A DNA stretch of 64,000 bases. Source: an uncultured bacterium (GTDB taxonomy: Bacteria; Acidobacteriota; Aminicenantia; Aminicenantales; Saccharicenantaceae). The translations under genes and the position numbers were made by a program. Positions within the stretch are counted from its first letter, which is position 1; every line of letters begins with the position of its first letter. The stretch is from assembly GCA_937920515.1 (NCBI GenBank), contig CALEUG010000020.1, forward strand, positions 1 to 64,000. Reading direction: 5' to 3'. Of the stretch, positions 45,455 through 54,258 are shown one piece after another. The notes under the pieces are model-generated. The model was not told the origin of the DNA, did not search any database, and saw nothing but the letters and a program-made list of their open reading frames with translations.

Positions 45455-45480
45455 CATCGCCAAAACCTGTAATCTATAAT
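45451..45480 (+). promoter_or_regulatory. Consensus promoter of a predicted small RNA
   Basis: TTGACA (45451-45456) and TATAAT (45475-45480) are both perfect, with an 18-base spacer. Transcription should start at about 45487, exactly where a 9-bp stem begins. No protein gene follows for 1.4 kb on this strand. Confidence 0.7.
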
Positions 45481-45486
45481 CAAATT

Positions 45487-45616
45487 GCTGGCTGGAGAGG
45501 GATCCTCCTTAGCCCCGCTTCCTTTTCCTTAAAAACCTTGGCTCCTCACCAGCCAGCCTGTGAAACTAACCGCCTGGTGATTTTATAAAGTATTCGATTG
45601 GCTTTATCGTTTTTTT
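45487..45616 (+). ncRNA. Predicted structured small RNA with anti-Shine-Dalgarno-like loop
   Basis: The predicted transcript starts with GCTGGCTGG (45487-45495), which pairs perfectly with CCAGCCAGC (45549-45557). After one A-A mismatch, GAGG/CCTC extends the stem. The 43-base loop is pyrimidine-rich and contains CCTCCTT, CTTCCTTTTCCTT and further TCC runs. CCTCCTT is the anti-Shine-Dalgarno heptamer, and the context GGGATCCTCCTT resembles the 16S 3' end. Downstream, ATAAAG/CTTTAT (45585-45590, 45602-45607) precedes a run of seven T (45610-45616), a possible terminator. It matches no RNA family I know (tRNA, 4.5S and 6S do not fit). A role in binding ribosome sites of mRNAs is inference. Confidence 0.5.
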
Positions 45617-46045
45617 ATAGCCTTACCCATTTGATAACATTCTTTTCTCAAAGAGATTCAGGCCGCTACCGATAGGTCTGCTTACCTTATGCTAATTATC
45701 TACCTGCAAAGTAGCTTAAGGTTCTGCTGGCGTCAAAATTTTTGCGTCTTAAATTTTCCTGGTCTTCATCACTGCCGATAAAATAGTGGGCTCTTAATAT
45801 CTGGATATTAAATCATCATCCCTGATTATATTTTTTATGAAACTGAACCTGGCTGTTCTCCACTGTTTTATTTTATAAAGCAAGGATTACAGAATCCTTA
45901 ACAGCTTTAACGGCAAGAAAATGAAAGATCGCCAGTTTTCATGGAAAGTTTTGTTTCGGGGTTAACCTGAACGTCTGAAACAAGTGGAATCTGGTTTTAC
46001 ATGAGTCTGATATTGCCCGGAGCTAAAACCTCGGGACTGACCTGT
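45617..46045. other. Intergenic region after the small RNA
   Basis: No gene is seen. One hairpin, AAGGATT-ACAG-AATCCTT (45882-45899), has a seven-pair stem without a T-run. Confidence 0.35.
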
Positions 46046-46840
46046 CTACCATTTGAGTTCTGAGCCGAAGAGCGAATGGGGGATGAGGTAAACAAGCAGA
46101 GTAATGACAGAGGCAGCCAGCACCCAGCCTCTTTTGAGCTGCGTCCGCCGCCCGGAAGCCAGGGCTGCAATCCAGGCCAGCATGGCCACCAGTGTTTTGT
46201 TATCGGTCAGGTCGGTGCCCAGCGGGAAGCCGCTCCAGAAAACGCCGAAGGCCATTTTCTGGACGACGGCTCCCAGGATAAAGCCGCCGATAAAGAACAG
46301 CACCGCGGTCCACCTGGTCAGCCGGGTCGGGTCTTCCTGTTTGTCCAGGGCAGCCAGGCCGGAGCGGACGGCCAGAAGCATGGCCAGGAACATGACGATG
46401 ACGTGGGCGATGAGAATGCCAGGAGTCACCCTGCCCTTAAACCTGATGATAACCGGCTCTTCTCCCGTAAGCGATATTTCCCGGGAGCCGCTGACCAGAT
46501 GAACGAAATATTCCAGCTTCCCGGCCGGCGGCTGCTTGGGCAGGAATCCCACCAGCCTGTTTTCTTCCTGCTTCATGGCCAGGATGTTCCAGGGATTATC
46601 GCTCTTATGCCGCTTGAACTGGAGAAAGCCCTGGACCTGCCCGGCCAGGTTTTCGGGCAGTTTAACCATAACCTGGCAGCTCCCGGTGGCCTCGGCGCTT
46701 CTGGGCAACCTGTATTTTATTTCCTGGCCCAGGAAAGCTGCCTTCCCCCGGAAGGGATAAGTTGGCCCGGTCAACCGCTGGTAGACGGCTGAGCTCAGGG
46801 TGATGATTATGGCCAGCAGCCACAGCAGAACTTTTCTCAT
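46046..46840 (-). CDS. Multi-pass membrane protein, unknown function
   Basis: The 264-residue protein has an N-terminal membrane anchor (VLLWLLAIIITLSSAVY) and an external strand-rich domain of about 110 residues (ATGSCQVMVKLPEN, LEYFVHLVSGSREI). Four more transmembrane segments follow, including GILIAHVIVMFLAMLLAV and AVLFFIGGFILGAVVQ. No catalytic motif was recognised. It is followed, 27 bases upstream in the same direction, by a DUF5668-like membrane gene, and both may form one unit. Confidence 0.65.
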   Translation of the reverse strand: MRKVLLWLLAIIITLSSAVYQRLTGPTYPFRGKAAFLGQEIKYRLPRSAEATGSCQVMVKLPENLAGQVQGFLQFKRHKSDNPWNILAMKQEENRLVGFLPKQPPAGKLEYFVHLVSGSREISLTGEEPVIIRFKGRVTPGILIAHVIVMFLAMLLAVRSGLAALDKQEDPTRLTRWTAVLFFIGGFILGAVVQKMAFGVFWSGFPLGTDLTDNKTLVAMLAWIAALASGRRTQLKRGWVLAASVITLLVYLIPHSLFGSELKW

Positions 46841-46867
46841 TTTATAGCTCCTCGCACTGTTTGAGCA

Positions 46868-47209
46868 TCAGCTCTTGCTTCTGGCCCGCGGCCTTAGCAT
46901 TATCCATAGGCCCAGGGCCATGAGCAGCACCGGCCAGAGGTAGCGCCAGATGTGCCTGTCTATCAGGTGGAATTTTATCAGCAGGAGGAAGGTTCCAAAG
47001 ATGATCATGAAGAGGGCCTCGCTGGAGCGCTTGAAGCCGTTGCCGATGTAAATCGAAAGGCCGATCAGAATGAAAATGGCCGGCCAGTAGGTGGATATGA
47101 TGCGACCGATATCCAGGTATCCCAGCTGCTCCAGCAGGAAAAGCAGCCCTATGATGACCAGGAAAAGGCCCCAGAAAATTCGCCCCTCGCCACGATTTGA
47201 GCTCATCAT
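46868..47209 (-). CDS. Small membrane protein, LiaF/DUF5668-like transmembrane region
   Basis: The 113-residue protein has four membrane segments. Its motifs are IFWGLFLVIIGLLFLLEQLG, YWPAIFILIGLSIYIG and LWPVLLMALGLWIML. The repeated 'WPxxLIxxGL' theme is characteristic of the LiaI-LiaF-like (DUF5668) membrane region linked to envelope-stress sensing. AAAGGAGCG precedes the two ATGs. Lacking the soluble LiaF domain, it has no clear role of its own. Confidence 0.72.
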   Translation of the reverse strand: MMSSNRGEGRIFWGLFLVIIGLLFLLEQLGYLDIGRIISTYWPAIFILIGLSIYIGNGFKRSSEALFMIIFGTFLLLIKFHLIDRHIWRYLWPVLLMALGLWIMLRPRARSKS

Positions 47210-47305
47210 CGCTCCTTTCTCAGCCGGGTTTATGGCAAATTTATACCATAGAATCGGCCGGCCTGGCTAATGAAATTTTCCGGTTCAAATGCCGGGTCCC
47301 GGTTT

Positions 47306-48514
47306 TCAGTCGGCTGTCAGGATCATGAAGGGCTTCTTGTAGAAGTTTTTATAGACCGGTCGCAGCCTGTCCCGGTCATAGTATTTGTCGACATCAATGC
47401 GCTTCTTGTAGCTGGTAACAACATCCAGGGGGACATGATCGTATTCACCGTTGCGCAGGCAGACCATGCGGCCTGTCCTGTTTTCCAGGACCAAATCCAG
47501 GGCCAGGTTGCCGTAGGCCATCGGCACCAGGGAATCCATGGCGTCCGGGTCGCCGCAGCGCACCAGGTAGCCCAGCTTCTGGTTGATGACGTTTATCCGG
47601 CGACCGTGGTTATACTTGGGCGATATTTCCTTGAGCATGCTGGATACCCGGTCGCCGATGCCGCCCAGCTTCTTGTGGCCGTACATGTCGGCCTCTTCGC
47701 TTTCGAAAATCATGTCTTCACCCTCGAAAGCCGCCCCTTCCGAAACCAGGACGACCGAGTAATGGCTGGGGTTGTTGGCCCGGTCCTCGCTCATCAGCTC
47801 GCACAGCCTTTCGATGTTGAACTTGTATTCGGGGATGAGGCAGCGGTCGGCGGCTCCGGCCATGGCCGGCAGCAGGGCGGTGTAGCCGGCATAGCGGCCG
47901 AAGACTTCTATCACCAGAAACCTTTCATGAGAGCCGGCCGTGGTCCGCAACGAATGGGTCAGGCTTATGGTCCTGGTAACACAGGTGGAAAAGCCGATGC
48001 AGTAGTCGGTGCCGGGAACGTCGTTGTCCATGGTCTTGGGAATGGCGATAATCTTAACTCCCAGTTTGTGCAGCTGCACTGCGTAACTGAGGGTGTCATC
48101 GCCACCGATGGGAATGAGGTAATTTATCCCGAGGAATTCCAGGTTCTTAAGAACCTCCTCGGTCAGGTCGTTTACTTTCTGGTTGTACTTGTCGCGAAGA
48201 TGAGCCGGGACGTTGACCGCCGGGATGCTGCTGGGGCGGGTGCGGGAAGTATGGAGGAAGGTGCCGCCAGTCCGTCCTGCCTTGTTGACCACTTCTTCGG
48301 TCAACTCGGTATAGTATTCATGGTTGGGAGCATCTTTTTCCCTTACCATCTCCACCAGTCCGGCCCAGCCCCGGCGGATGCCGATTACCCGGTAGCCTTC
48401 CTTGATAGCCCTGATGGTGACGGCCCTGATGGCCGGGTTGAGCCCGGGCACGTCGCCGCCTCCGGTCAGGATGCCGATTACGCCTTTCACCGGCCGGTTT
48501 ATTTCTCTGGCCAT
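47306..48514 (-). CDS. pfp: 6-phosphofructokinase, pyrophosphate-dependent type
   Basis: This glycolytic enzyme phosphorylates fructose 6-phosphate. The 402-residue protein begins GVIGILTGGGDVPGLNPAIR. Two positions decide the phosphoryl donor. Where ATP enzymes have GGDGS and PGTIDND, this one has IGGDDTLSYA (Asp140) and IPKTMDND (Lys160), the residues known from PPi-dependent forms. The ATG at 48514 has AAGGAG before it; an upstream in-frame ATG at 48586 would add 24 unlikely residues. The reaction is reversible with PPi and saves ATP, a common trait of anaerobes. It has its own promoter. Confidence 0.88.
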   Translation of the reverse strand: MAREINRPVKGVIGILTGGGDVPGLNPAIRAVTIRAIKEGYRVIGIRRGWAGLVEMVREKDAPNHEYYTELTEEVVNKAGRTGGTFLHTSRTRPSSIPAVNVPAHLRDKYNQKVNDLTEEVLKNLEFLGINYLIPIGGDDTLSYAVQLHKLGVKIIAIPKTMDNDVPGTDYCIGFSTCVTRTISLTHSLRTTAGSHERFLVIEVFGRYAGYTALLPAMAGAADRCLIPEYKFNIERLCELMSEDRANNPSHYSVVLVSEGAAFEGEDMIFESEEADMYGHKKLGGIGDRVSSMLKEISPKYNHGRRINVINQKLGYLVRCGDPDAMDSLVPMAYGNLALDLVLENRTGRMVCLRNGEYDHVPLDVVTSYKKRIDVDKYYDRDRLRPVYKNFYKKPFMILTAD

Positions 48515-48558
48515 GGCTGTTCTCCTTCTTAAGGTTATAGCGAAGATTTCAACCAGAT

Positions 48559-48586
48559 ATAATAATGCAGAACGAGCGAAGGTCAA
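48559..48586 (-). promoter_or_regulatory. Promoter of the phosphofructokinase gene
   Basis: On the minus strand TTGACC (48581-48586) and TATTAT (48559-48564) are 16 bases apart, with a leader of about 40 bases to the ATG at 48514. The region 48587-48908 beyond it shows no gene. Confidence 0.5.
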
Positions 48587-48908
48587 GCCTTCGGTCGGAA
48601 GAACTTGTGAAATTCTCCATTATTATAGGACAAAACTGAGGGACGGGCAAAACCCGGGATTAGTAACGACCCCGCTTCGGCTGAAAACCATTCGTTGCCT
48701 TTGTAGAGAAACCAGGAGAAGCTTGTTCTCATGGCTGCCAGTTTTAAGGAAAAGGTAAGGTGGTGTGCGAACAGGGTAGATCAGCCAGCAACGAACTTCG
48801 TCACGGTTAAGAGTCAAGAGTTTTCGATAAATTATCATTCATGATGGAGTTAAGGGGAGAAAGCCTTCAGTTGAAGAGTCTGTGAAGACCGGCTCTGCCG
48901 AAACTTGT

Positions 48909-48937
48909 TTCATTTTGTGTCTTTTTTTGGGTATAAT
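48909..48937 (+). promoter_or_regulatory. Promoter candidate of the CBM9-like secreted protein gene
   Basis: A perfect TATAAT (48932-48937) stands 17 bases after a poor -35 (TTCATT, 48909-48914). It is 36 bases before the start codon at 48974. Confidence 0.45.
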
Positions 48938-48973
48938 CTTAATAGATTGATATTTTAATCAGGAGAGGTCAGG

Positions 48974-49864
48974 ATGAAAAAGAAGGTAAAGGTAATAGTT
49001 TGGGCATCATTTTTCCTGCTGTTCAGTCTGTTCATGTCGGCTGCGGCCCAGGAACCGGCCTACAGGAGCCAGGCCATAACCGAGCCCAGGCAGGTCGACG
49101 GTCAGGAAGATGACTGGGCGGGGGCAACTTTTGCGAATTTTAAGAAAGCCGGGGTTGACTATGCCGTCGCTCATGATAACGAGCACCTGTACCTGATTCT
49201 GGTTTTTCGCAATAAAGCCGGCCTGAGCACGGCTGAGGAGGGGGGCGTTTTTATTTACCTGAGCCAGGCCGGGAAGAAGAGCAAGGATATCGGTTATCAT
49301 TTTGTGCGCAGGATGGTTTCGGCCGAGGAAGCCATTGCCCGCCTGGAAAGCTACGGCGAGTCGCTGAGCGAGGAACGCAGGGCTCAGATCCGGGAGAAGA
49401 AGATGTTTGCCTTTTATGAGGGCGAGCCGGTCGGCAAGAAATTCAAGGCCGACCTGCAGAAGATAAAGGGCCAGAAGTTCGAGCCGGCTGTCTTCCGGGC
49501 CCGCCTGGAACAGGCCAGGAGAGGTCCCGGGGCTTACGCCCGGGGTCAGGATGGATTCCAGAAAGCAGTATTTGAATTCAGAATTCCGCTGCGGCCTTCG
49601 CCCGGTCTTCCGCCATTGCTGGAACCGGGTAAGCCAATAAACCTGGGGATCGAGTGGGGCGGGTTGACCGAGGAGATGAAGCAGGACATTATCGCCAGGA
49701 GGGCGGCCTCTGCTACCAGGGCTACGGCTACCGATTCCAGGATGGTGGTTTCCGGCGATGACCCTTCCGAGGGCAGCTTTGACCGCGGCGGCGGCGAACT
49801 CGACATGAAAAATCTGCCCAAGAAGTTTAACTTCTGGTTCGGGCTGCAGCTGTCCCCGCAGTAA
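48974..49864 (+). CDS. Exported CBM9/DOMON-like protein
   Basis: The 296-residue protein has a signal peptide (ASFFLLFSLFMSAAAQ). The first domain opens with the pattern VDGQEDDWAG, seen in family 9-like carbohydrate- or ligand-binding (DOMON-type) domains. AVAHDNEHLYLILVF and FEFRIPLRP continue the strand pattern. The C-terminal 70 residues are charged and Gly/Arg-rich. No enzyme motif is seen. It probably binds sugar or another ligand in the periplasm. AGGAGAGG lies seven bases before the ATG. Confidence 0.75.
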   Translation: MKKKVKVIVWASFFLLFSLFMSAAAQEPAYRSQAITEPRQVDGQEDDWAGATFANFKKAGVDYAVAHDNEHLYLILVFRNKAGLSTAEEGGVFIYLSQAGKKSKDIGYHFVRRMVSAEEAIARLESYGESLSEERRAQIREKKMFAFYEGEPVGKKFKADLQKIKGQKFEPAVFRARLEQARRGPGAYARGQDGFQKAVFEFRIPLRPSPGLPPLLEPGKPINLGIEWGGLTEEMKQDIIARRAASATRATATDSRMVVSGDDPSEGSFDRGGGELDMKNLPKKFNFWFGLQLSPQ

Positions 49865-50347
49865 GAACTGCCAGTAATCAAGGTGGGGAAAAGTCATATC
49901 GGGCAAAACAGCCTATCGCAGCCTGAGCTTTCCTGTTCCGGCATTAAATTTTGCGTGTATTTTTTCTCCGGTAATGGAATGGATAGCTACCGGTGAAGGA
50001 GGAATAAGCCCGCCTGAATTTATGAATAATTGTCATATCATACCTGGCCCGGAGATTTGGATTGGAAGTCAGGATGGGAATTCAAAGCCCGGGGCAATAA
50101 GCTGAAACTTTCGGGCCATTTTTTACTGATGACTTAAAAGTCGAAAAATTTTCCCGGACTTCATTTCTCCGGTAAGAAAAGCGCAGGATTCCACCCCCTC
50201 CGTTGATTCTGTTTTTGCTGGTGTCGTCGCAACAGAAATCTTCAATACCTTCTCAGACCCTGAAAGCCGGGGAGGGCTGCTGTATTTGTCTGACCGGAGA
50301 GCGTAAGCCCGGGATAATCCTGGTGAGCTGAGTTCCCTTCGAGCCAA
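49865..50347. other. Intergenic region between convergent genes
   Basis: No gene is recognised. GCCCG/CGGGC (about 50087-50116) followed by CATTTTTT could be a weak terminator for the secreted-protein gene. A minus-strand frame touching the transporter stop starts only with TTG and has no family resemblance. Confidence 0.3.
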
Positions 50348-51244
50348 TCAAAAGGTGGCCAGGAAGGCTCCGGCAAAAGCCAGGGCCACGGCCAGGATTC
50401 TCCAGGTGGTGGCTCTTTCCTTTAAGAAAACAGTGGCCAGGATGAATATAAAGATAGTGCTGAGCTGGTTGAGGGCCGAAGCCACCGAGGCAAAGGTATA
50501 TTTCATGCCGCCTATCCAGAACATCAACGACAGGTAAGTCCCGAGGAAGGAAGCCGGAGCCAGGACTTTCCAGGTGGAGAGTTTAAGAAGAGGGCGAAAA
50601 TCCCGGCGTCGGGCCGGAGCCAGGGGCAGGAAAATAAGAGGCAGAGTGCCGCCTATCAGCCGGACCCCGGTAGCCCAGACCACCGGAACATCTTTCAGTA
50701 TTGGCTTGATGATGACAATGCCCACGGCCACGAAAGCCATGGCCAGAACTCCGAGGATGATTCCCAGGATTAGGTTTTTCCTGGAGAGCGGGCCGTGGTT
50801 GTTATCGGTATCGCTGGCGGAAATGGTGACCACCGCGGACACTATCATCGCCACTCCCAGAAGCTGGACCGGGGTCAGCCTTTCGCCCAGAAAAAGATAG
50901 GACAGGCCGATGACGAAGGGAGCATAGACGCAGTCGACGATGGCGGTCAGGCTGGCTCCGATCAACTTCAGAGTCCACAGGAACAGGGTGTCAGAAACGG
51001 CTATGCCCAGGAAGCCGCTCAGCAGAAGGAGCAGGGTGGGCTTCGACCCGACCCGGGGCCAGAAGCCGGCGCCGGTGATTATGGTCGTCAGCACAATCAG
51101 GAGCAGGGCAAACAGGTTCTTGCCCAGGTTAATGCCAAGTGGACGCAGGTTAAAACCGCTAATCCTGAAAAGAATGACAGCCACGGCCCAGACCACGGCC
51201 GAGGCCAGGGCCAGCCATTCTCCGGAATATATGATGTTTTCCAT
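50348..51244 (-). CDS. EamA/DMT-family transporter
   Basis: The 298-residue inner-membrane carrier has ten predicted helices in two EamA repeats. Repeat one (residues 10-145) includes FLGIAVSDTLFLWTLKLIG and FLGERLTPVQLLG. Repeat two includes VAMAFVAVGIVIIK, FLGTYLSLMFWIGGMKYT and FLKERATTWRILAVALAFAG. The pair 'F(L)xER' closing the fourth helix of each repeat is typical. It probably exports a metabolite or amino acid; the substrate is unknown. It is a single gene. Confidence 0.85.
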   Translation of the reverse strand: MENIIYSGEWLALASAVVWAVAVILFRISGFNLRPLGINLGKNLFALLLIVLTTIITGAGFWPRVGSKPTLLLLLSGFLGIAVSDTLFLWTLKLIGASLTAIVDCVYAPFVIGLSYLFLGERLTPVQLLGVAMIVSAVVTISASDTDNNHGPLSRKNLILGIILGVLAMAFVAVGIVIIKPILKDVPVVWATGVRLIGGTLPLIFLPLAPARRRDFRPLLKLSTWKVLAPASFLGTYLSLMFWIGGMKYTFASVASALNQLSTIFIFILATVFLKERATTWRILAVALAFAGAFLATF

Positions 51245-51782
51245 CCGCCAGTGCCTGTTATTTAATCACCAAAGCAGCTTTCCACGACGGCAAACTGAAA
51301 AGGCTTTATACCAGAAGAAATACCCTTAGTCAAACACCCTGCTCTTTCCGGCCAGGGGATGGTCAAAAGACTGAGAGAGCATCCAGGAGGCAGGGCAGTC
51401 CTCTGGCCGGTGGACAGGAAATTGGCCTGAGGGGTCGTGACCGGAACCCTGCTGAAGTGGCCTGTTTGATGGTGGTGGCAGTGGTCTGCCCTGGGTGGTG
51501 GGCACTGACCTCCTTAAAATTAAAAATTCGACTGTTAAATGCCTGAAGACGAAGGGCAACCAATCAGGCAGACCGAGGTGGTAACAGGAGAGATATGGCG
51601 GACGGGACGATCAGAGAGGCGCTCTTAGCCCGGTGCGTCCTTCAGGCAGGACAGAGAACTTATAAGGTGACCGGGTCTAATTGCCATATTTAACAGGGCC
51701 AGTCCGGTCAGGACTGTTAGCCGAGGTCCCTGGAAATGCCCCGGAGCAGGACACCGTTTTGGATGGCCCGGATAGAATCGGG
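51245..51782. other. Intergenic region, GC-rich, no gene recognised
   Basis: These bases carry several short hairpins, for example CAGTCC-GGTCA-GGACTG at 51700-51716. They show no open frame with family resemblance. I looked for RNase P, tmRNA and tRNA landmarks and did not find them. An RNA of another kind is possible. Confidence 0.35.
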
Positions 51783-51811
51783 TTGATTATTCCGGCGCAT
51801 TAAAATATCTT
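51783..51811 (+). promoter_or_regulatory. Promoter of the C1 peptidase gene
   Basis: TTGATT (51783-51788) and TATCTT (51806-51811) are 17 bases apart. GCGGAGG follows just before the ATG at 51842. Confidence 0.45.
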
Positions 51812-51841
51812 AATAAGCTAAAATTATCGGCGGAGGTTCTC

Positions 51842-53095
51842 ATGGATAATAGATTGATAAGATTTCTGGCCATCATGGCTATCGCTCTTTCTCTTTCCTG
51901 GTCTCTGTCCTGCAGGCAGCCAGAGCAGAAAGCCGGCCAGGTTAAACCGGTCGTGATTCAGGTCGGGGAAAAGGAAATTCAGGCCAGGGATGAAGCTATC
52001 TACAAGACCAGGGAATACAACGGCCGCAAGCATGAATACCTGTCGCTGGATTTTAGCCGCATCGAGCGACCTGCTTCTCTTGATGAATTCCAGAAAATTT
52101 TTCACCAGCCGCCCATCAGGCAGTACAACACCGGCACCTGCTGGTCTTTCTCCACCACTTCCTTCCTGGAGTCGGAGCTAAAACGTCTTGGCCGTGGCGA
52201 GTTCAAGCTTTCGGAACTATACACGGTTTACTGGGAATACGTGGAAAAGGCCCGTCGTTTCATCCGGGAAAAGGGTAATTCTTTCCTGGGAGAAGGCTCT
52301 GAGCATAACGCTGTTTTCCTGCGGATGAAGCAATACGGCGCGGTTCCGGCCAGCGCTTACACCGGCCTGCTGCCCGGGAAAACCGAGCATGACCACTCGG
52401 CCCTGTTCCAGGAGCTAAGGGATTACCTGGATTTCTGCCAGAAGAACCAGTACTGGGACGAAGAAAAGGCCATTGCCTACGTTAAGCTCATACTTAATAA
52501 ACACCTGGGCCCGCCGCCCGCAGAAATTGAATACAACGGCCAGAAAATGACCCCGAAAGAGTTCCTGGAAAACGTGCTTCAACTGCCGCTTGACGATTAT
52601 GTCAGCTTCATGTCTTTTAAGTACATTCCGTTTTATACCAGGGGAGAGTTCCGGGTGCCCGATAACTGGTGGCATTCCCGGGACTATTACAATGTTCCGC
52701 TGGAGGAGTTTTACCAGGCGATAATAAGCGCTCTTCGGAGCGGCTACTCGGTGGCTCTGAGCAGCGATGTCTCTGAGCCGGGCATCAGCGGGGAGGAGGG
52801 ACTGGCCATTGTTCCTTCTTTTGATATCCTGCCATCCCTGGTTGACCAGGACAGCCGGGAATTCAGGTTTTATAACAAAACTTCTGAAGATGATCATGCC
52901 ATTCACTGTGTCGGCCTGGCCCGGAAAGGTGACCACACCTGGTTCCTGATTAAAGATTCAGCCGGCGGCCCCCACCGCGGGCCATATAAGGGCTACATAC
53001 TCTACCGCGATGATTTTGTTAAGCTGAAAGTCCTGGCCTTTACCGTGCATAAGGAAGCAGTGGCTGACCTTCTGAAGAAATTCGAACAGAAGTAG
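51842..53095 (+). CDS. Exported C1-family (papain/bleomycin hydrolase-like) cysteine peptidase
   Basis: In the 417-residue protein the N-terminal hydrophobic segment ends WSLSC (Cys24), so it may be a lipoprotein. The nucleophile is Cys100 in YNTGTCWSFSTTSF, and the histidine is in DDHAIHCVGLA. The position of the catalytic asparagine (normally NSWG) reads IKDSAGG, an aspartate. The length and the long insert between Cys and His resemble bleomycin-hydrolase-type C1B peptidases. It probably processes peptides in the envelope; the Asn-to-Asp change may alter activity. Confidence 0.83.
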   Translation: MDNRLIRFLAIMAIALSLSWSLSCRQPEQKAGQVKPVVIQVGEKEIQARDEAIYKTREYNGRKHEYLSLDFSRIERPASLDEFQKIFHQPPIRQYNTGTCWSFSTTSFLESELKRLGRGEFKLSELYTVYWEYVEKARRFIREKGNSFLGEGSEHNAVFLRMKQYGAVPASAYTGLLPGKTEHDHSALFQELRDYLDFCQKNQYWDEEKAIAYVKLILNKHLGPPPAEIEYNGQKMTPKEFLENVLQLPLDDYVSFMSFKYIPFYTRGEFRVPDNWWHSRDYYNVPLEEFYQAIISALRSGYSVALSSDVSEPGISGEEGLAIVPSFDILPSLVDQDSREFRFYNKTSEDDHAIHCVGLARKGDHTWFLIKDSAGGPHRGPYKGYILYRDDFVKLKVLAFTVHKEAVADLLKKFEQK

Positions 53096-53229
53096 CGAAG
53101 TTTCTCGTTTTTTTAGAGCTGACGGCCGGCGGGCAGCCTTCAAAGTGGACGGCGTGGAGTCGACTGTCATTCTTTAAGTTATCCGCCTTCTTTTGATTCA
53201 GGTATAATTAAAACCAGAGAAAAGGGAAG

Positions 53230-54258
53230 ATGAGCCAGCTGCAATACCTGACATCTTTCAGTCTGACGGAGCTTCAGGACCGCCTTCAAGCCATGGGGGA
53301 GCCGGCTTACCGGGCCAGGCAGGTATTTCAGGGAGTTTATCAACGGGGACTTTCTGATTTTGCCGCCTTCACCGACCTGCCGCGGCCCCTGAAAGAAAAG
53401 CTGGCCGGGGAGTTTATCATCAATCCGCTGGAGCTGGAGCAAATGGCCAGTTCAGCCGACGGCACGATTAAATACCTGTTCAGACTGACTGATGGATACT
53501 TTGTGGAAACGGTGTTGATTCCTTCCGGCGAGCGGAAGACCGCCTGCCTTTCGACCCAGGTCGGCTGCAGGTTCCGCTGCGCTTTCTGCGCCAGCGGGCT
53601 TAACGGCTTCAAGAGAAACCTGACTGCCGGGGAAATTGTCAGCCAGGTGCTCGCCCTGAAATTCACTTTCGGCCACAACCTGACCAACCTGGTCTTCATG
53701 GGCATGGGAGAGCCGCTGGATAACCTGGAGAACTTGCTGAAAGCCATAAGGATTTTAAACGATGAGCGCGGCTTGAATTTTGGAGCCAGGAGAATGACTG
53801 TTTCCACGGCCGGGGTCATCCCGGGGATAAAGAAGCTTAAAGATTTTGAGCTCCAGATAAACCTTTCCATATCAATACACAGTGCCCTCGACCGGCAGAG
53901 AAGCCGGCTGATGCCCATCAACAAAAAATACCCCCTGGCCGAGCTGGTGGAGGCGGCCGAAGACTATATTCGCTCCGGCGGGAGGCAGCTGACCCTGGAA
54001 TACATCCTGATCAGGGACCTGAACGACAGCCTGTACGAATCCGAAGGGCTGGCGGCCATTGCCCGGCGGCTGAGGGCCAAGGTCAACCTGATAGCCTACA
54101 GCCCGGTTCCGCAGCTGCCTTACAGACGGCCGGAAGAGGCCGGGGTGGCCCGGTTTGGGCGCTGGCTGGAAGAAAGGAAAGTCAAAGTTACCTTCAGGCA
54201 GTCCAGGGGTGTGGACATAGCCGCGGCCTGCGGCCAGTTAGCTGGAAAATTTCAGTGA
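53230..54258 (+). CDS. rlmN: Dual-specificity rRNA/tRNA A2503/A37 C2-methyltransferase
   Basis: This radical-SAM enzyme methylates carbon 2 of A2503 in 23S rRNA (and A37 in some tRNAs). The 342 residues include the cluster motif CRFRCAFC (Cys113, 117, 120), GMGEPLDN for SAM binding, TVSTAGVIPGI and the late cysteine in DIAAACGQL that forms the protein-RNA intermediate. All key residues are in place. A TATAAT lies at 53203-53208. Its end overlaps the convergent RlmD-like gene by seven bases. Confidence 0.94.
   Translation: MSQLQYLTSFSLTELQDRLQAMGEPAYRARQVFQGVYQRGLSDFAAFTDLPRPLKEKLAGEFIINPLELEQMASSADGTIKYLFRLTDGYFVETVLIPSGERKTACLSTQVGCRFRCAFCASGLNGFKRNLTAGEIVSQVLALKFTFGHNLTNLVFMGMGEPLDNLENLLKAIRILNDERGLNFGARRMTVSTAGVIPGIKKLKDFELQINLSISIHSALDRQRSRLMPINKKYPLAELVEAAEDYIRSGGRQLTLEYILIRDLNDSLYESEGLAAIARRLRAKVNLIAYSPVPQLPYRRPEEAGVARFGRWLEERKVKVTFRQSRGVDIAAACGQLAGKFQ

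Noticed and set aside
45487-45557. tRNA-like length (71 bases) with a 7-bp acceptor-like stem
   Set aside because: There is no T-arm GTTC motif, no D-arm pattern and no anticodon stem; a long-stem small RNA fits better.
47270-48532. 420-codon plus-strand ORF
   Set aside because: It is the mirror frame of the phosphofructokinase gene, whose family match is unambiguous.
50123-50347. 74-codon ORF touching the transporter stop
   Set aside because: TTG start, no ribosome site, low-complexity Ser/Arg content; no support as a gene.
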